Origin: Cellulomonadaceae bacterium
Lineage (GTDB): Bacteria > Actinomycetota > Actinomycetes > Actinomycetales > Cellulomonadaceae
Direction of reading: 5' to 3'
NCBI GenBank assembly: GCA_031256435.1
Contig: JAIRQO010000048.1
Location: 62,001-126,000 of the forward strand
DNA length: 64,000 bases
The translations under genes were made by a program, and so were the position numbers. A model generated the notes under the pieces. It saw only the letters and a program-made list of their open reading frames with translations. It was not told the DNA's origin and searched no databases. Positions 39,191 to 48,868 of the stretch are shown here, in pieces (the stretch's first letter is position 1; the number at the start of each line of letters is the position of its first letter).

Positions 39191-41376
39191 GATGCATCTC
39201 CTGTAAATGGAAGGTCGCCATCTTGTGGGATGAAGCCAGCGTCAAGGACACCAACCAGGTTCTTTACCTGCTCGTCCTTGTCACGGCCCAGGCCGGAAGG
39301 CGTAATCGTGTTGGTCAGTGAAATTCCGTCAAGCGCATCGTTGTAGTTGAGCTTGCCGACTGACAGCATGGAGGCAACCATGCCGTGTGTGTCCGCACCG
39401 TTTTCCGGGTTGGCACCGGGTGCGAAGGGGGTTCCAGCCTCGTGGCCGGACGGGAAGGCACCCGTGGCCTTGCCGTACACCACGTTGGACGTGATGGTCA
39501 GCACGGACTGGGTGGGAATGGCATCGCGGTACATGGGGATGGACTTGATCTTGTCCATCACGGTGTACACCACGGTGGCGGCAATGTCATCGGCGCGGTC
39601 ATCGTCATTACCGTAGAGCGGGAAATCGCCTTCGGTCTTGTAATCAACAACCAGGCCGGTTTCGTCGCGGATGGGGGTGACGGTGCCGTACTTGATGGCG
39701 GACAGCGAGTCAGCCACAATGGACAGACCAGCAATACCGCAGCCCATGGTGCGGACAATCTCGCCATCGTGCAGGGCCATTTCCACGGCCTCGTAGCAGT
39801 ACTTGTCATGGCTGTAGTGGATGATGTTGAGGGCCTCCACGTAGGTGCCCACCACCCAGTCCAGCATTTCCTCGTACCGCTTCCACACGTCATCAAAGTC
39901 CAGCGGTCCATCGCCCTGAACGGGTTCGTAACCGGTGACAACCTGCTTGCCGGATACCTCGTCGCGGCCACCGTTGATGGCATAGAGGAGGGCCTTGCCG
40001 GCGTTGACGCGGGCGCCGAAGAACTGCATTTGCTTACCGATTTGCATGGGGGAAACGCAGCACGCAATGGCGGCGTCATCGCCCCAACGGTCACGAATCT
40101 GCTCGTCAGACTCGTACTGGATGGCTGAGGTCTCGATGGAGATGGCCGAGCAGAACTCCTTGTAACCCTCGGGAAGTTGCGGGTCCCAGAAGATGGTGAT
40201 GTTGGGCTCGGGTGCCGGGCCAAGGTTCCTCAGCGTCTGGAGCAGACGGAAGGAGGTCTTGGTGATCTGGTGGCGTCCGTCCTCGGAGAATCCGCCGTCT
40301 GACCAGGTGGCCCAGTAGGGGTCACCGGAGAAGATCTGGTCATAATCGATGGTGCGCAGGAAACGCACAATGCGGAGCTTGATGACCAGGGCGTCAATGA
40401 TTTCCTGCGCCTCGGACTCGGTGAGTGTGCCTTCCTTGAAGTCACGCTCGGAGTAGATGTCAAAGAACGCAGAGAGACGGCCAATGGACATGGCGGCGCC
40501 GTCCTGGCTCTTCACGGAGGCGAGGTAACCCATGTAGGTCCACTGCACGGCTTCCTGGAAGGTGCGCGCGGGGCGGTTGAGTTCCAGGCCGTAAATCTGG
40601 CCAAGGTGGTTGAGCTTCTTCAGCGCCTTGATTTGCTCGCTGTGCTCTTCGCGGTAACGGGCCCAGTGCTCGGAAAAGCCCTGGTCACACACGGAATCCT
40701 TCTCGCGAGTCTTGTCAGCAATCAGGGTGTCCACACCATAGAGGGCTACACGGCGATAGTCACCAATAATCCGGCCACGTCCATAAGCGTCCGGTAGGCC
40801 CGTGATGATGTGCGACGAACGCGCGGCGCGAATCCGCGGCGTGTAGACGTCAAAAACGCCATCGTTGTGGGTCTTGCGGTACTTGGTGAAGATTTCCTTG
40901 ATCTCGGGGTTCGGCTCCTTGCCGGCTTCCCGGATGGCCGTTTCCACCATGCGCCATCCACCAGCGGGCATCATGGCGCGCTTCAGGGGGACGTCCGTTT
41001 GGAGACCAACTACTACGTCATCATCCTCACTGATGTAACCAGCGGGGAACGCGTCAACGTCCGCAGGAATGTTGACATCAACGTCATACACGCGGCGTTC
41101 GCGCTCTTCCTTGAGGAACGTGTCGGACAGGGTCTTCCACACACGGACGGTCTTGTCCGTGGGGCCTGCGAGGAAACTAGCATCGCCGTCATACGGGGTG
41201 TAGTTCTTCTGGATGAAATCACGGACGTCAATAGCGGTGGTCCACGATCCTTCGGTCAACTGCCGGTAGGCGGCATCATCAGCAACAATTGGTTGGCTCA
41301 TGGTGGGAATCCTATGCCTTGCCGAGAGATTTAGCGCGGTGGGTGCAAACCGGCGATTCGTGGACAAGGTAGCCAA
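39187..41376 (-). CDS. pflB: Pyruvate formate-lyase catalytic part lacking the glycyl radical domain
   Basis: [23 protein letters not shown] Cys-Cys motif; ends ...[20 protein letters not shown] without RVSGYAV. Confidence 0.92.
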   Translation of the reverse strand: MATLSTNRRFAPTALNLSARHRIPTMSQPIVADDAAYRQLTEGSWTTAIDVRDFIQKNYTPYDGDASFLAGPTDKTVRVWKTLSDTFLKEERERRVYDVDVNIPADVDAFPAGYISEDDDVVVGLQTDVPLKRAMMPAGGWRMVETAIREAGKEPNPEIKEIFTKYRKTHNDGVFDVYTPRIRAARSSHIITGLPDAYGRGRIIGDYRRVALYGVDTLIADKTREKDSVCDQGFSEHWARYREEHSEQIKALKKLNHLGQIYGLELNRPARTFQEAVQWTYMGYLASVKSQDGAAMSIGRLSAFFDIYSERDFKEGTLTESEAQEIIDALVIKLRIVRFLRTIDYDQIFSGDPYWATWSDGGFSEDGRHQITKTSFRLLQTLRNLGPAPEPNITIFWDPQLPEGYKEFCSAISIETSAIQYESDEQIRDRWGDDAAIACCVSPMQIGKQMQFFGARVNAGKALLYAINGGRDEVSGKQVVTGYEPVQGDGPLDFDDVWKRYEEMLDWVVGTYVEALNIIHYSHDKYCYEAVEMALHDGEIVRTMGCGIAGLSIVADSLSAIKYGTVTPIRDETGLVVDYKTEGDFPLYGNDDDRADDIAATVVYTVMDKIKSIPMYRDAIPTQSVLTITSNVVYGKATGAFPSGHEAGTPFAPGANPENGADTHGMVASMLSVGKLNYNDALDGISLTNTITPSGLGRDKDEQVKNLVGVLDAGFIPQDGDLPFTGDAS

Positions 41377-41620
41377 ATGTGGTGTTTACCTGCACATTTG
41401 TCCGTTATCAACTCGTGACACGCGGAAAGTGGTGTGGCGGACGTCACGTTAGTTTGTTCAATGGACGACGATATTGTGGGGTTACGCGCCACCTGGGGCG
41501 CTGGGAACCAGGGTGCTCTGCCGCTTCACGCGCACGCCCTATCGGGTTCGATTCCCCGAAAGAAGGCTCTTTTGGGGTCCCCGCAAAGTATTCGTAGCGA
41601 AGAAACTGTGTGGGGTGAAA

Positions 41621-41751
41621 GAGCCGCCTGTGGGACAAGTACGCCGTGCCATCGGGCACGGCTCCCTAGTCGATTCCCACTCTACTCATCGAAAACTCAA
41701 TGGTGAACACGGGGGATCAACCCCGTGTTCACCATTGAGCCGCCTGTGGGA
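41621..41751. repeat. 15-bp direct repeat of the tRNA-Thr 3' end bounding about 100 bp
   Basis: gagccgcctgtggga at 41621-41635 and 41737-41751. Confidence 0.75.
41696..41739 (-). terminator. Perfect 19-bp hairpin abutting the tRNA 3' end
   Basis: CTCAATGGTGAACACGGGG-gatcaa-CCCCGTGTTCACCATTGAG, followed on the minus strand by TTTTC. Confidence 0.8.
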
Positions 41752-41810
41752 ATCGAACCCACGACAACATGCTTACAAGGCAAGTGCTCTACCGACTGAG
41801 CTAAGGCGGC
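41738..41810 (-). tRNA. tRNA-Thr (anticodon TGT)
   Basis: GCCGCCT/AGGCGGC acceptor, loop CTTGTAA, GGGTTCGATTCCC. Confidence 0.93.
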
Positions 41811-41939
41811 ATACTGCATCTCGCACCCGGGAGGGCGCTGAAGCAGTGGGTTAAGGATAGCGGGTTGCCTCGCCGCACCGCCAGAAGTGTCCGCAGAACA
41901 ACCCCAACATTTGCTCATTCAACAATCGGACACGTGGGA

Positions 41940-41978
41940 GAGATTCTGCGACTCCACTACGTTACGCGCAGAATGACG
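41940..41978. repeat. Family B palindromic repeat
   Basis: gagattctgcgactccactacgttacgcgcagaatgacgag. Confidence 0.7.
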
Positions 41979-42048
41979 AGGAGAACATCCTCCATGTCGC
42001 GCGCAGAATGACGAGACCAACACCCGCACGGTCAGCAGTCCGGAAAAC

Positions 42049-42930
42049 CTAGTTGCCTGAGCCGTCGGCTGAGGCATCTGCTATTGCGGCGGCGTTCACG
42101 GCTTCTTTCAGTGCGCCTGGCGTGGTCCAGTTCACGGGCGAACGCTGGCCGTCAATGGCCACCAGTGGCGTACCGAACGGCTGGTCTTCGCTCACCAGGG
42201 CATCGTTGGACACGGCAGCCGCCGTGGAAGATGCCACCCACTGGGCAAAGGTGTCCACAGCCGTACCGTCCGCAATACCGTCCACAACCTCTTGCGGCAC
42301 CAGCACGGACAGCGCAATGTCCGCCATCTCCTTGTTGGTCAACCCATAGGTGTTTTCCTGAGGTTGCTCCTTGAACAACTGCTCGTGGAAGGCCAGGAAG
42401 TTCTCGGGGCTACGGTCCGCCACCCAGACGGCAATCGCGGCAGAGCGCGTGGAGAAGCCGGTGTCTCGGCTCATCCGGTCCAAAATGGCTACCGGGTGCA
42501 ACACAAAGTTCACCTCTGAGGCCTCCACCATGGCGTTGATAGCATCCAGGTTTTGCTCCTCAAACTGGCCACAAATGGGGCACATGTAGTCGAGGTACAC
42601 ACCGAGCGTGGGCACACCCTCCACCGGCGTTGACGTGGCGGCGCCGTTGGGGCCCACCATGATTCCGCCGTCATCCGTGGCGGTAGACGGCACGTTGGCC
42701 ACGTCTGCCAGCGCAATGGACGAGTCCGTTTCCGGCGCCCTGTCCCTGCCATCTCCGCGCAATGCCAAGAAAATGGCCACACCAACCAGGGCAACAATGG
42801 CAACGCCAAGAATGGCCCACATCACCATCTTGTTGCGCTTCTCAGCGGCCTCTTGCTTTGCACGCAATGCGGCAGCCTGCAACCGCGCGGCTTCTCTGCG
42901 GTCCTTCTTGGTCAGTGTGGGATTCGCCAT
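42049..42930 (-). CDS. Membrane-anchored DsbA-family thioredoxin-fold protein
   Basis: N-terminal TM; YLDYMCPICGQFEEQ (CxxC). Confidence 0.88.
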   Translation of the reverse strand: MANPTLTKKDRREAARLQAAALRAKQEAAEKRNKMVMWAILGVAIVALVGVAIFLALRGDGRDRAPETDSSIALADVANVPSTATDDGGIMVGPNGAATSTPVEGVPTLGVYLDYMCPICGQFEEQNLDAINAMVEASEVNFVLHPVAILDRMSRDTGFSTRSAAIAVWVADRSPENFLAFHEQLFKEQPQENTYGLTNKEMADIALSVLVPQEVVDGIADGTAVDTFAQWVASSTAAAVSNDALVSEDQPFGTPLVAIDGQRSPVNWTTPGALKEAVNAAAIADASADGSGN

Positions 42931-43090
42931 GGGCCCTAGGCTAACGAGTCACCAAGCCATATCCAGCGAACGCCGCACCAGCCAATCATGTGCGTCCCCA
43001 TCACGTACGGTCCTCTTGCGTACGACGAAGGACGTGGGCTGGATGCGTGCAGCACGCCTCACCCGGCTAGGCCCAACGCAGCACTGGTAC

Positions 43091-44908
43091 CTAACCCGCC
43101 GAGTTTCCACCTAGCGACGATCCACCCAGCGGCGATCCGTCTAGCGGCCACCAGTGGACCACCGGTACAGCATCCAGCACAGGACGGCCAAGAACCAACG
43201 CCGCCACTACGCTCAACGCAATCACCACAGCAGCACCCACCATGCCGGGGGCCACCTTGCTCAGAATCAACCGAGCACCGCGCCGTCCCGTGTGACCCGC
43301 AGGACCAAACCACGTCACCACCACGGTTGCCGCCACGGACACAGCCATCAGCACCACAAAGGCAATCGGCCTATTTTCCAGCGGGATGGTCCCCGTTCCG
43401 GTCCCTGGCTGCGCCGTCACAATGATCCGTCCAGGGCTCAGAATCCAATGACCCACGGTGTAGATCAATACGCCCGTCACCAGGCCAAGAATCGCCTGGG
43501 GGATGACACCCAGAACTCCGCGGACCAGATGCCACGGTGTTTGCGCGATGGCCACCGCGCGGTCTGAGTCCCGCGTTCCACCAAACTTCTCTCGTCGCAC
43601 GTGCCACGCAGCAAAGGCACACCCCACAATCCGCGCAATCACCAGCAACCCAGCGAACACGGCGAGTGCAGTCCCCGGACGTGTTGCTCCCAGAGCGACG
43701 ATGGGGAGGAAGAGAGCCGCAATGGTGCCTCGGCGTTTGCGCGGCTCGGGCCGGGTGTAGAGCGCCGGTGGAGGCGCTGGGAAACCCTGCGGTTCGAGGT
43801 TGTGCGGGGCGAGATTCTGCCCGACGAGATTCTGCGAGTCCGCTCCGCTCCCCGCAGAATGACCACGAGGGCCGCCTTCGGCACCCGCCGCTAAACCAGA
43901 AGGAAGCAACGCCGTGGCATCGGCGCCGTCAGACGCTCCGGCGAGCGGGTAGGCCGTGGTCTCCGGAAGGGTCTGCGCGGCAGGATTTCGCATGACGAGA
44001 TTCTGCGAGTCCGCTTCGCTCCCCGCAGAATGACCAGACGGAAGCACCGCCGTAGCAGCGGCCCCTACCACCGGAATCTCGGACGTCAACCGCGCCTCCT
44101 CGCTGTCCCGCTTCAGGGCGTGCACCACATCCGCCGGCGCCCACCGGGCCGCGGGATCAGGCGCCAGCGCACCGATCAACGCCTGGGCCGTCCGCGCGGG
44201 AACCCCCACTACATCGGCACGCCCTTCCCGCGAGCGCCCCATCACCACGTCCCACGGCTTGGTGCCAAAGGGAGATCTCCCGGTGGCCGCAAAGGCCAGC
44301 ACGGCCGCCCAGCTCCACCAGTCGGTCCCCGCCGAGGCGGTGTGACCATCCAATAACTCAGGCGCCAAGTATCCAGGCGTCCCAATCACGGTTCCGGGCA
44401 AGGTCAAGGCAACCTCCTCAGAACCCTCTCCGCCACCCAGCGCAATGCCAAAGTCAATCAGCACGGGTCCGCGCCCCGCCAGCATCACGTTGGACGGCTT
44501 CAAATCTCGGTGTACTACTCCGGCCAAATGCACGGCGTTGAGCGTCACCGCCAGTTGCGTAGCCAGGGAATACAAGTCCATGGCATCCAGGGGACCGGCA
44601 GCGCGCACCTCGTCCGCGAGCGTGACGCCGTCCACCAACTCCGTCACCAGGAAGGCGTCCTCACCGTCCAGTTCAGCATCCAGCAATGCAGCAATCCCCG
44701 GTGTTCTCACGCGCTGCAACGCGGTGACCTCGCGTGACATCCGCGCCCGGCCCTCCGCATCGGACCCCGTATGACGTAACACCTTGACGGCGCATACATT
44801 CCCACCGTCGTCGCACGCCTCATAAACCTCCCCCATGGCACCCTGACCGAGCAGCGCGCGCACGGTATAACTGCCAATTCTAGCGCCGGGCCTGAAACGT
44901 CCATCCAT
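43091..44908 (-). CDS. Serine/threonine protein kinase with repeat insertions
   Basis: RIGSYTVRALLGQGAMGEVYEA, VVHRDLKPSNVMLAGRGPVLIDFGIA; linker repeats GHSAGSEADSQNLV/GHSAGSGADSQNLV. Confidence 0.93.
   Translation of the reverse strand: MDGRFRPGARIGSYTVRALLGQGAMGEVYEACDDGGNVCAVKVLRHTGSDAEGRARMSREVTALQRVRTPGIAALLDAELDGEDAFLVTELVDGVTLADEVRAAGPLDAMDLYSLATQLAVTLNAVHLAGVVHRDLKPSNVMLAGRGPVLIDFGIALGGGEGSEEVALTLPGTVIGTPGYLAPELLDGHTASAGTDWWSWAAVLAFAATGRSPFGTKPWDVVMGRSREGRADVVGVPARTAQALIGALAPDPAARWAPADVVHALKRDSEEARLTSEIPVVGAAATAVLPSGHSAGSEADSQNLVMRNPAAQTLPETTAYPLAGASDGADATALLPSGLAAGAEGGPRGHSAGSGADSQNLVGQNLAPHNLEPQGFPAPPPALYTRPEPRKRRGTIAALFLPIVALGATRPGTALAVFAGLLVIARIVGCAFAAWHVRREKFGGTRDSDRAVAIAQTPWHLVRGVLGVIPQAILGLVTGVLIYTVGHWILSPGRIIVTAQPGTGTGTIPLENRPIAFVVLMAVSVAATVVVTWFGPAGHTGRRGARLILSKVAPGMVGAAVVIALSVVAALVLGRPVLDAVPVVHWWPLDGSPLGGSSLGGNSAG
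43826..44034. repeat. Two family B palindromic repeats inside kinase CDS
   Basis: gagattctgcgagtccgct(c/t)cgctccccgcagaatgacc at 43826 and 43997. Confidence 0.92.
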
Positions 44909-44972
44909 GCGTTCACGCTATCGCGCCCGCCTCGCACAACCCGTCAGACTGGCCGGGGGTAGAGTGGAGCCT

Positions 44973-46871
44973 GTGGCGGCATTGACACGGTTAGGCAAGG
45001 CGTTGGGCCTCGGTTCGGATGAACGCGAGCCCGCGGAAGAATCGTCTGCACCTCTGGAGGCGGCATCCGCTGAACGTTCAGGGCACGACGACGAATCTGC
45101 GCACCCTGCTCCTGCAAGCGAACCCCCCGTGGAGGAACCCGCCGAGGAACCCACGCGGTACAACTTTGTGGTGGTGGCTAACCGGCTCCCCGTGGACTTC
45201 ACGGTGAAGGCGGACGGCACCATGGACTGGAAGCGTGCGCCGGGCGGTCTGGTCACGGCGTTGCAACCGGTGATGCAGGACGCGGACGGCGCCTGGGTGG
45301 GCTGGTCCGGGGCGGCGGACTTGGAGCAGGAACCGTTTGATGCTGCCGGTATGCGCCTCATTCCCGTGACCCTCAGTGCCCACGAGATTGCCGAATATTA
45401 TGAGGGCTTCTCCAATGACACGCTGTGGCCGCTCTATCATGATGTGGTGGCCGTCCCGGCGTATCACCGCGAATGGTGGACCGCGTACCGGAAAATCAAC
45501 CAGCGCTTTGCCGAGGCTGCCGCCGCGGTGGTGGAGCAGGGCGGCACGGTGTGGGTGCAGGATTACCAGTTGCAACTGGTCCCCAAAATGGTGCGCGAAC
45601 TACGGCCTGACGTGCGGATTGGCTTCTTTGACCACATTCCGTTCCCGCCCGTGGAACTGTTCAGCCAGTTGCCGTGGCGCAGGCACATTGTGGAAGGTCT
45701 CCTGGGGGCGGATCTGCTGGGATTCCAGCGTCAAGGGGATGCCGCCAACTTCCTACGGGCCGTGCGCAAACTCACCAAGAACACCACGCGCGGGTCCCTG
45801 ATTTCCATGAAGAACTCGGACGGAACGCCTGCGCGGCGGACCGTGCGCGCCGAATCCTTCCCCATTTCCATTGATTCCGCCCGCTTCAACGCCATGGCCA
45901 AATCCCGCAAAGTCCAGGCCAGGGCCAAGGAGATTCGTAAGGAACTCGGCAATCCCACGGTCATCATGTTGGGCGTGGACCGGTTGGATTACACCAAAGG
46001 CATCATTCACCGCACCAAGGCGTTTGGCGAGTTGTGCCGGGAGCATCGGATTGACGTCTCGCGCACGTGCCTGGTGCAGATTGCCTCCCCCAGCCGGGAA
46101 AATGTGGCCGCGTACCAGGAACTGCGGGACGAGGTGGAACTGCTGTGTGGCCGCATCAACGGCGAGTTTGGCGAGTTTGGCCACCAGCCCATCCACTACC
46201 GTCACCACGGATATCCTGCCGAGGAGATGGCGGCGCTGTACTTGGCGGCGGACGTGATGTTGGTGACAAGCCTGCGTGACGGCATGAACTTGGTGGCCAA
46301 GGAATACGTGGCCGCTCGTTCAGACGAGCGCGGTGTGCTGGTGCTGTCCGAGTTCACGGGCGCTGCCGACGAATTAGGGTGGGGTCCGCTGCTGGTCAAC
46401 CCGCATGACATTGACGGCCTGAAGGATTCCATGGTGTCTGCGGCGCGGATGAGCGAGCGGGAGCAGCGCCGGCGGATGCGGCGCCTGCGCAGCAAGGTGG
46501 GCACGGATGACGTGGCCAAGTGGTCGGCCACCTTCCTTGACGCGCTGGACGCTCGCCCTGCCCCACGACGCCGGGCGATTCCGGCGGAAGCTGGTGAGGG
46601 GGCCGGTAGGGAGCCTGTGTCTAAGGAGGGTGCCGCAAAGGATGCTGCTGCGAAGGACGGTACGACGAAGGACGGCGTGGCTGAGTCCAGCAAGGATGCC
46701 GTGAAAGAAGTTGCCAAGGACGTGACGAAGGACGCAGCGCCACCCGCGAATACGGCATCCAAGGACGCTGGCAAGAACAAGTACACGGGCACCGGCAAGG
46801 ACGCTGGTTCGGGCAAGGGCTCCGGCAAGGACAAGGACTCTGATCGCAGTTCTCAAAAGGCCACCCCATGA
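44973..46871 (+). CDS. otsA: Trehalose-6-phosphate synthase with Lys/Asp-rich low-complexity tail
   Basis: NFVVVANRLPVDF, DRLDYTKGI, SLRDGMNLVAKEYVAAR; GTG start inferred because ORF start 44907 overlaps the kinase start codon. Confidence 0.9.
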   Translation: MAALTRLGKALGLGSDEREPAEESSAPLEAASAERSGHDDESAHPAPASEPPVEEPAEEPTRYNFVVVANRLPVDFTVKADGTMDWKRAPGGLVTALQPVMQDADGAWVGWSGAADLEQEPFDAAGMRLIPVTLSAHEIAEYYEGFSNDTLWPLYHDVVAVPAYHREWWTAYRKINQRFAEAAAAVVEQGGTVWVQDYQLQLVPKMVRELRPDVRIGFFDHIPFPPVELFSQLPWRRHIVEGLLGADLLGFQRQGDAANFLRAVRKLTKNTTRGSLISMKNSDGTPARRTVRAESFPISIDSARFNAMAKSRKVQARAKEIRKELGNPTVIMLGVDRLDYTKGIIHRTKAFGELCREHRIDVSRTCLVQIASPSRENVAAYQELRDEVELLCGRINGEFGEFGHQPIHYRHHGYPAEEMAALYLAADVMLVTSLRDGMNLVAKEYVAARSDERGVLVLSEFTGAADELGWGPLLVNPHDIDGLKDSMVSAARMSEREQRRRMRRLRSKVGTDDVAKWSATFLDALDARPAPRRRAIPAEAGEGAGREPVSKEGAAKDAAAKDGTTKDGVAESSKDAVKEVAKDVTKDAAPPANTASKDAGKNKYTGTGKDAGSGKGSGKDKDSDRSSQKATP

Positions 46872-47593
46872 CAGGGCCACTGCTGATTGGCCTGGACTTT
46901 GATGGCACCCTGGCTCCGTTTGTGGAGAACCCGTCCGAGTCTCGTATGACTCAGGCTGCTCGTGCTGCTTACGTTCAGGCATGCACTGCGCCTGATGTGG
47001 CCGTAGCGCTGATCTCCGGGCGAGACCTGGAGAATCTGGTGAGTGTGGCCCAACCGCTTCCTGGCACCTACTTAGTGGGAAGTCACGGCGCTGAGAGCGG
47101 ACGTGTGTTGGAAGATGGAACAGTGGAGGAGCACTTGGTTCACCTCTCTCCCCAGCAGGCCGCCCAGTTGGAGGCACTGCAGGGTGGCTTCACGCAGATT
47201 GCCGAGCAGTATCCCGGCGCCTGGGTCCAAGAAAAGCCTGCCGCCATTGTGCTGCACACGCGCCCGTGTTCTGAGGAGGATGATGCGGATGCCACCGCTG
47301 CTGCAGTGAGCGCGGCCACGGACCTGGGGGTCCCGCCCATGGTGGGGAAAAAGGTCGTCGAAGCATCCGTGATTGAGACCAACAAAGGGATTGCCCTGAC
47401 GGCGCTGCGTGAACTCACTGGAGCGGGCCGCGTGGTCTTTGCTGGTGATGACGTCACCGATGAAACCGCCTTTGCCGTGTTGCAACCCGGTGACCTGGGA
47501 ATCAAAGTGGGTTCCGGCCCCACCCTGGCCACTCGTCGGGTATCCGATGCCAACGCCCTAGCCGCCGAACTCGCCGCCCTGCTTACTCGATAG
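46868..47593 (+). CDS. otsB: Trehalose-6-phosphate phosphatase
   Basis: IGLDFDGTLAPFVENP, VVFAGDDVTDETAF. Confidence 0.93.
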   Translation: MTGPLLIGLDFDGTLAPFVENPSESRMTQAARAAYVQACTAPDVAVALISGRDLENLVSVAQPLPGTYLVGSHGAESGRVLEDGTVEEHLVHLSPQQAAQLEALQGGFTQIAEQYPGAWVQEKPAAIVLHTRPCSEEDDADATAAAVSAATDLGVPPMVGKKVVEASVIETNKGIALTALRELTGAGRVVFAGDDVTDETAFAVLQPGDLGIKVGSGPTLATRRVSDANALAAELAALLTR

Positions 47594-47756
47594 TCACACC
47601 TGCTCGCTGAAGTGCCACCTTTGCTCGCCGAAAGGCCTCACCCAGTCGCCAACCAGGCCCTTCCGTTCCAATGCCGTGGATTAGTGCGTTCTTCTTTGAT
47701 CAGTGCAGGCGCAATTTTCGACGAAATTTCGCACTAAGAGAGGAGGATTGCACTAA

Positions 47757-48122
47757 GCCACTCGCGATGACCGGAACCGCCCGGTTCACTACGGAGAAAT
47801 CCCTGGCAACCCACAGGCTCATACACAAAGTATCGGACAGACCGGGATAGGCCACAGGATTCACCCTCAGAATTCGAGCCTACAGGAAAAAATCTTAGAT
47901 ATTAAAGCACGAGGAGCAACCGACATTCGTGTAAACCAGCAACAAGTAAACATCACGGGAAATCGGGTTGGAATCAATAGACCCGATTTACAATATACGC
48001 TAAATGGCGAAAGACATTATGTTGAATACGACAGAACCAGTTCTACTCGTGGCCAAGCACACGAACGTAGAATCAAGAGCAACGATCCCAGCGGAATTAT
48101 ATACCTAATCACAGAAGACTAG
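47757..48122 (+). pseudogene. Orphan C-terminal module of a polymorphic toxin (5' truncated)
   Basis: Open frame after a TAA, no ATG/GTG/TTG start seen: ...RPVHYGEIPGNPQAHTQSIGQTGIGHRIHPQNSSLQEKILDIKARGATDIRVNQQQVNITGNRVGINRPDLQYTLNGERHYVEYDRTSSTRGQAHERRIKSNDPSGIIYLITED*. Confidence 0.7.
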
Positions 48123-48130
48123 GAGACATT

Positions 48131-48868
48131 GTGACACTATTCGACGATAAAATCGCACCAATCACATCGAGAATCGGCTTAATTGAAGCCACGCCCAGTA
48201 ATACTCTTCAAACAATGACTGACTGGATGAGTGAAATTCGGGATATCACAGAAATCGAGCACCTTGATTGCGATTTGGGCGCATCTTGGAGACGACTAAC
48301 TCCGTTATCTATTACAGAGATAACGAAACACCTAATTGTACAAACAACAGAGCCATCTTGGACGGCAGTTTTCGATAATCTTGCGCGAGGTGGTAATCAA
48401 GCAACAACTGTCTCAGTACTATCCAGAGTACTCCAAACTCGCGGATTAGTTGTAATCTCAGTTCCTGAAGGAAAGCCAAACAATCACCTATCTAATCGAT
48501 GGGGAAGTGAGCAGTTTCGACTCGTTGGCTTAGATGGCCAGGATTCACGATGGATTGCCTTGACCCAGGATGGGAACCGCTGGAGGTTCGGTGCCGGGGG
48601 TGAGGTCCAAGATTTTGAGCAGACGACCAGGTATGGGGCAAGGCGAGTAAAGGATCGATTTACGTCTGAAATGATATCTGATTACTGTCGTTCTCTTGGC
48701 GTCGATGTCTTTAACCCCGAATTCTATGCTGGTCCATCGGAACTCATTTCCCTGCGGAAAACTAGCAAGTATCCGGGTGTCAGTTTGGCTGAGGCTCGCG
48801 AGTTCTACGGACTCACAACCGATACGTCGAAAATTGGAGCGCAAAGCGATGAGAGGCCACCTCGGTAG
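48131..48868 (+). CDS. Putative immunity protein for the adjacent toxin tail
   Basis: GTG start 8 nt after the toxin stop with AGGAGA upstream; AT-rich, no recognised family. Confidence 0.6.
   Translation: MTLFDDKIAPITSRIGLIEATPSNTLQTMTDWMSEIRDITEIEHLDCDLGASWRRLTPLSITEITKHLIVQTTEPSWTAVFDNLARGGNQATTVSVLSRVLQTRGLVVISVPEGKPNNHLSNRWGSEQFRLVGLDGQDSRWIALTQDGNRWRFGAGGEVQDFEQTTRYGARRVKDRFTSEMISDYCRSLGVDVFNPEFYAGPSELISLRKTSKYPGVSLAEAREFYGLTTDTSKIGAQSDERPPR

Noticed and set aside
41621-41751. Prophage or integrative element at tRNA-Thr
   Set aside because: Only about 116 bp lies between the direct repeats and no integrase is present; reported only as a possible scar.
41434-41854. Plus-strand ORFs crossing the tRNA-Thr(TGT) gene
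   Set aside because: They translate tRNA and repeat sequence antisense; no domain evidence.
44907-44972. Upstream part of the otsA ORF sharing a CATG with the kinase start
   Set aside because: Start codons would overlap on opposite strands; a GTG at 44973 with an upstream purine-rich site is more plausible.
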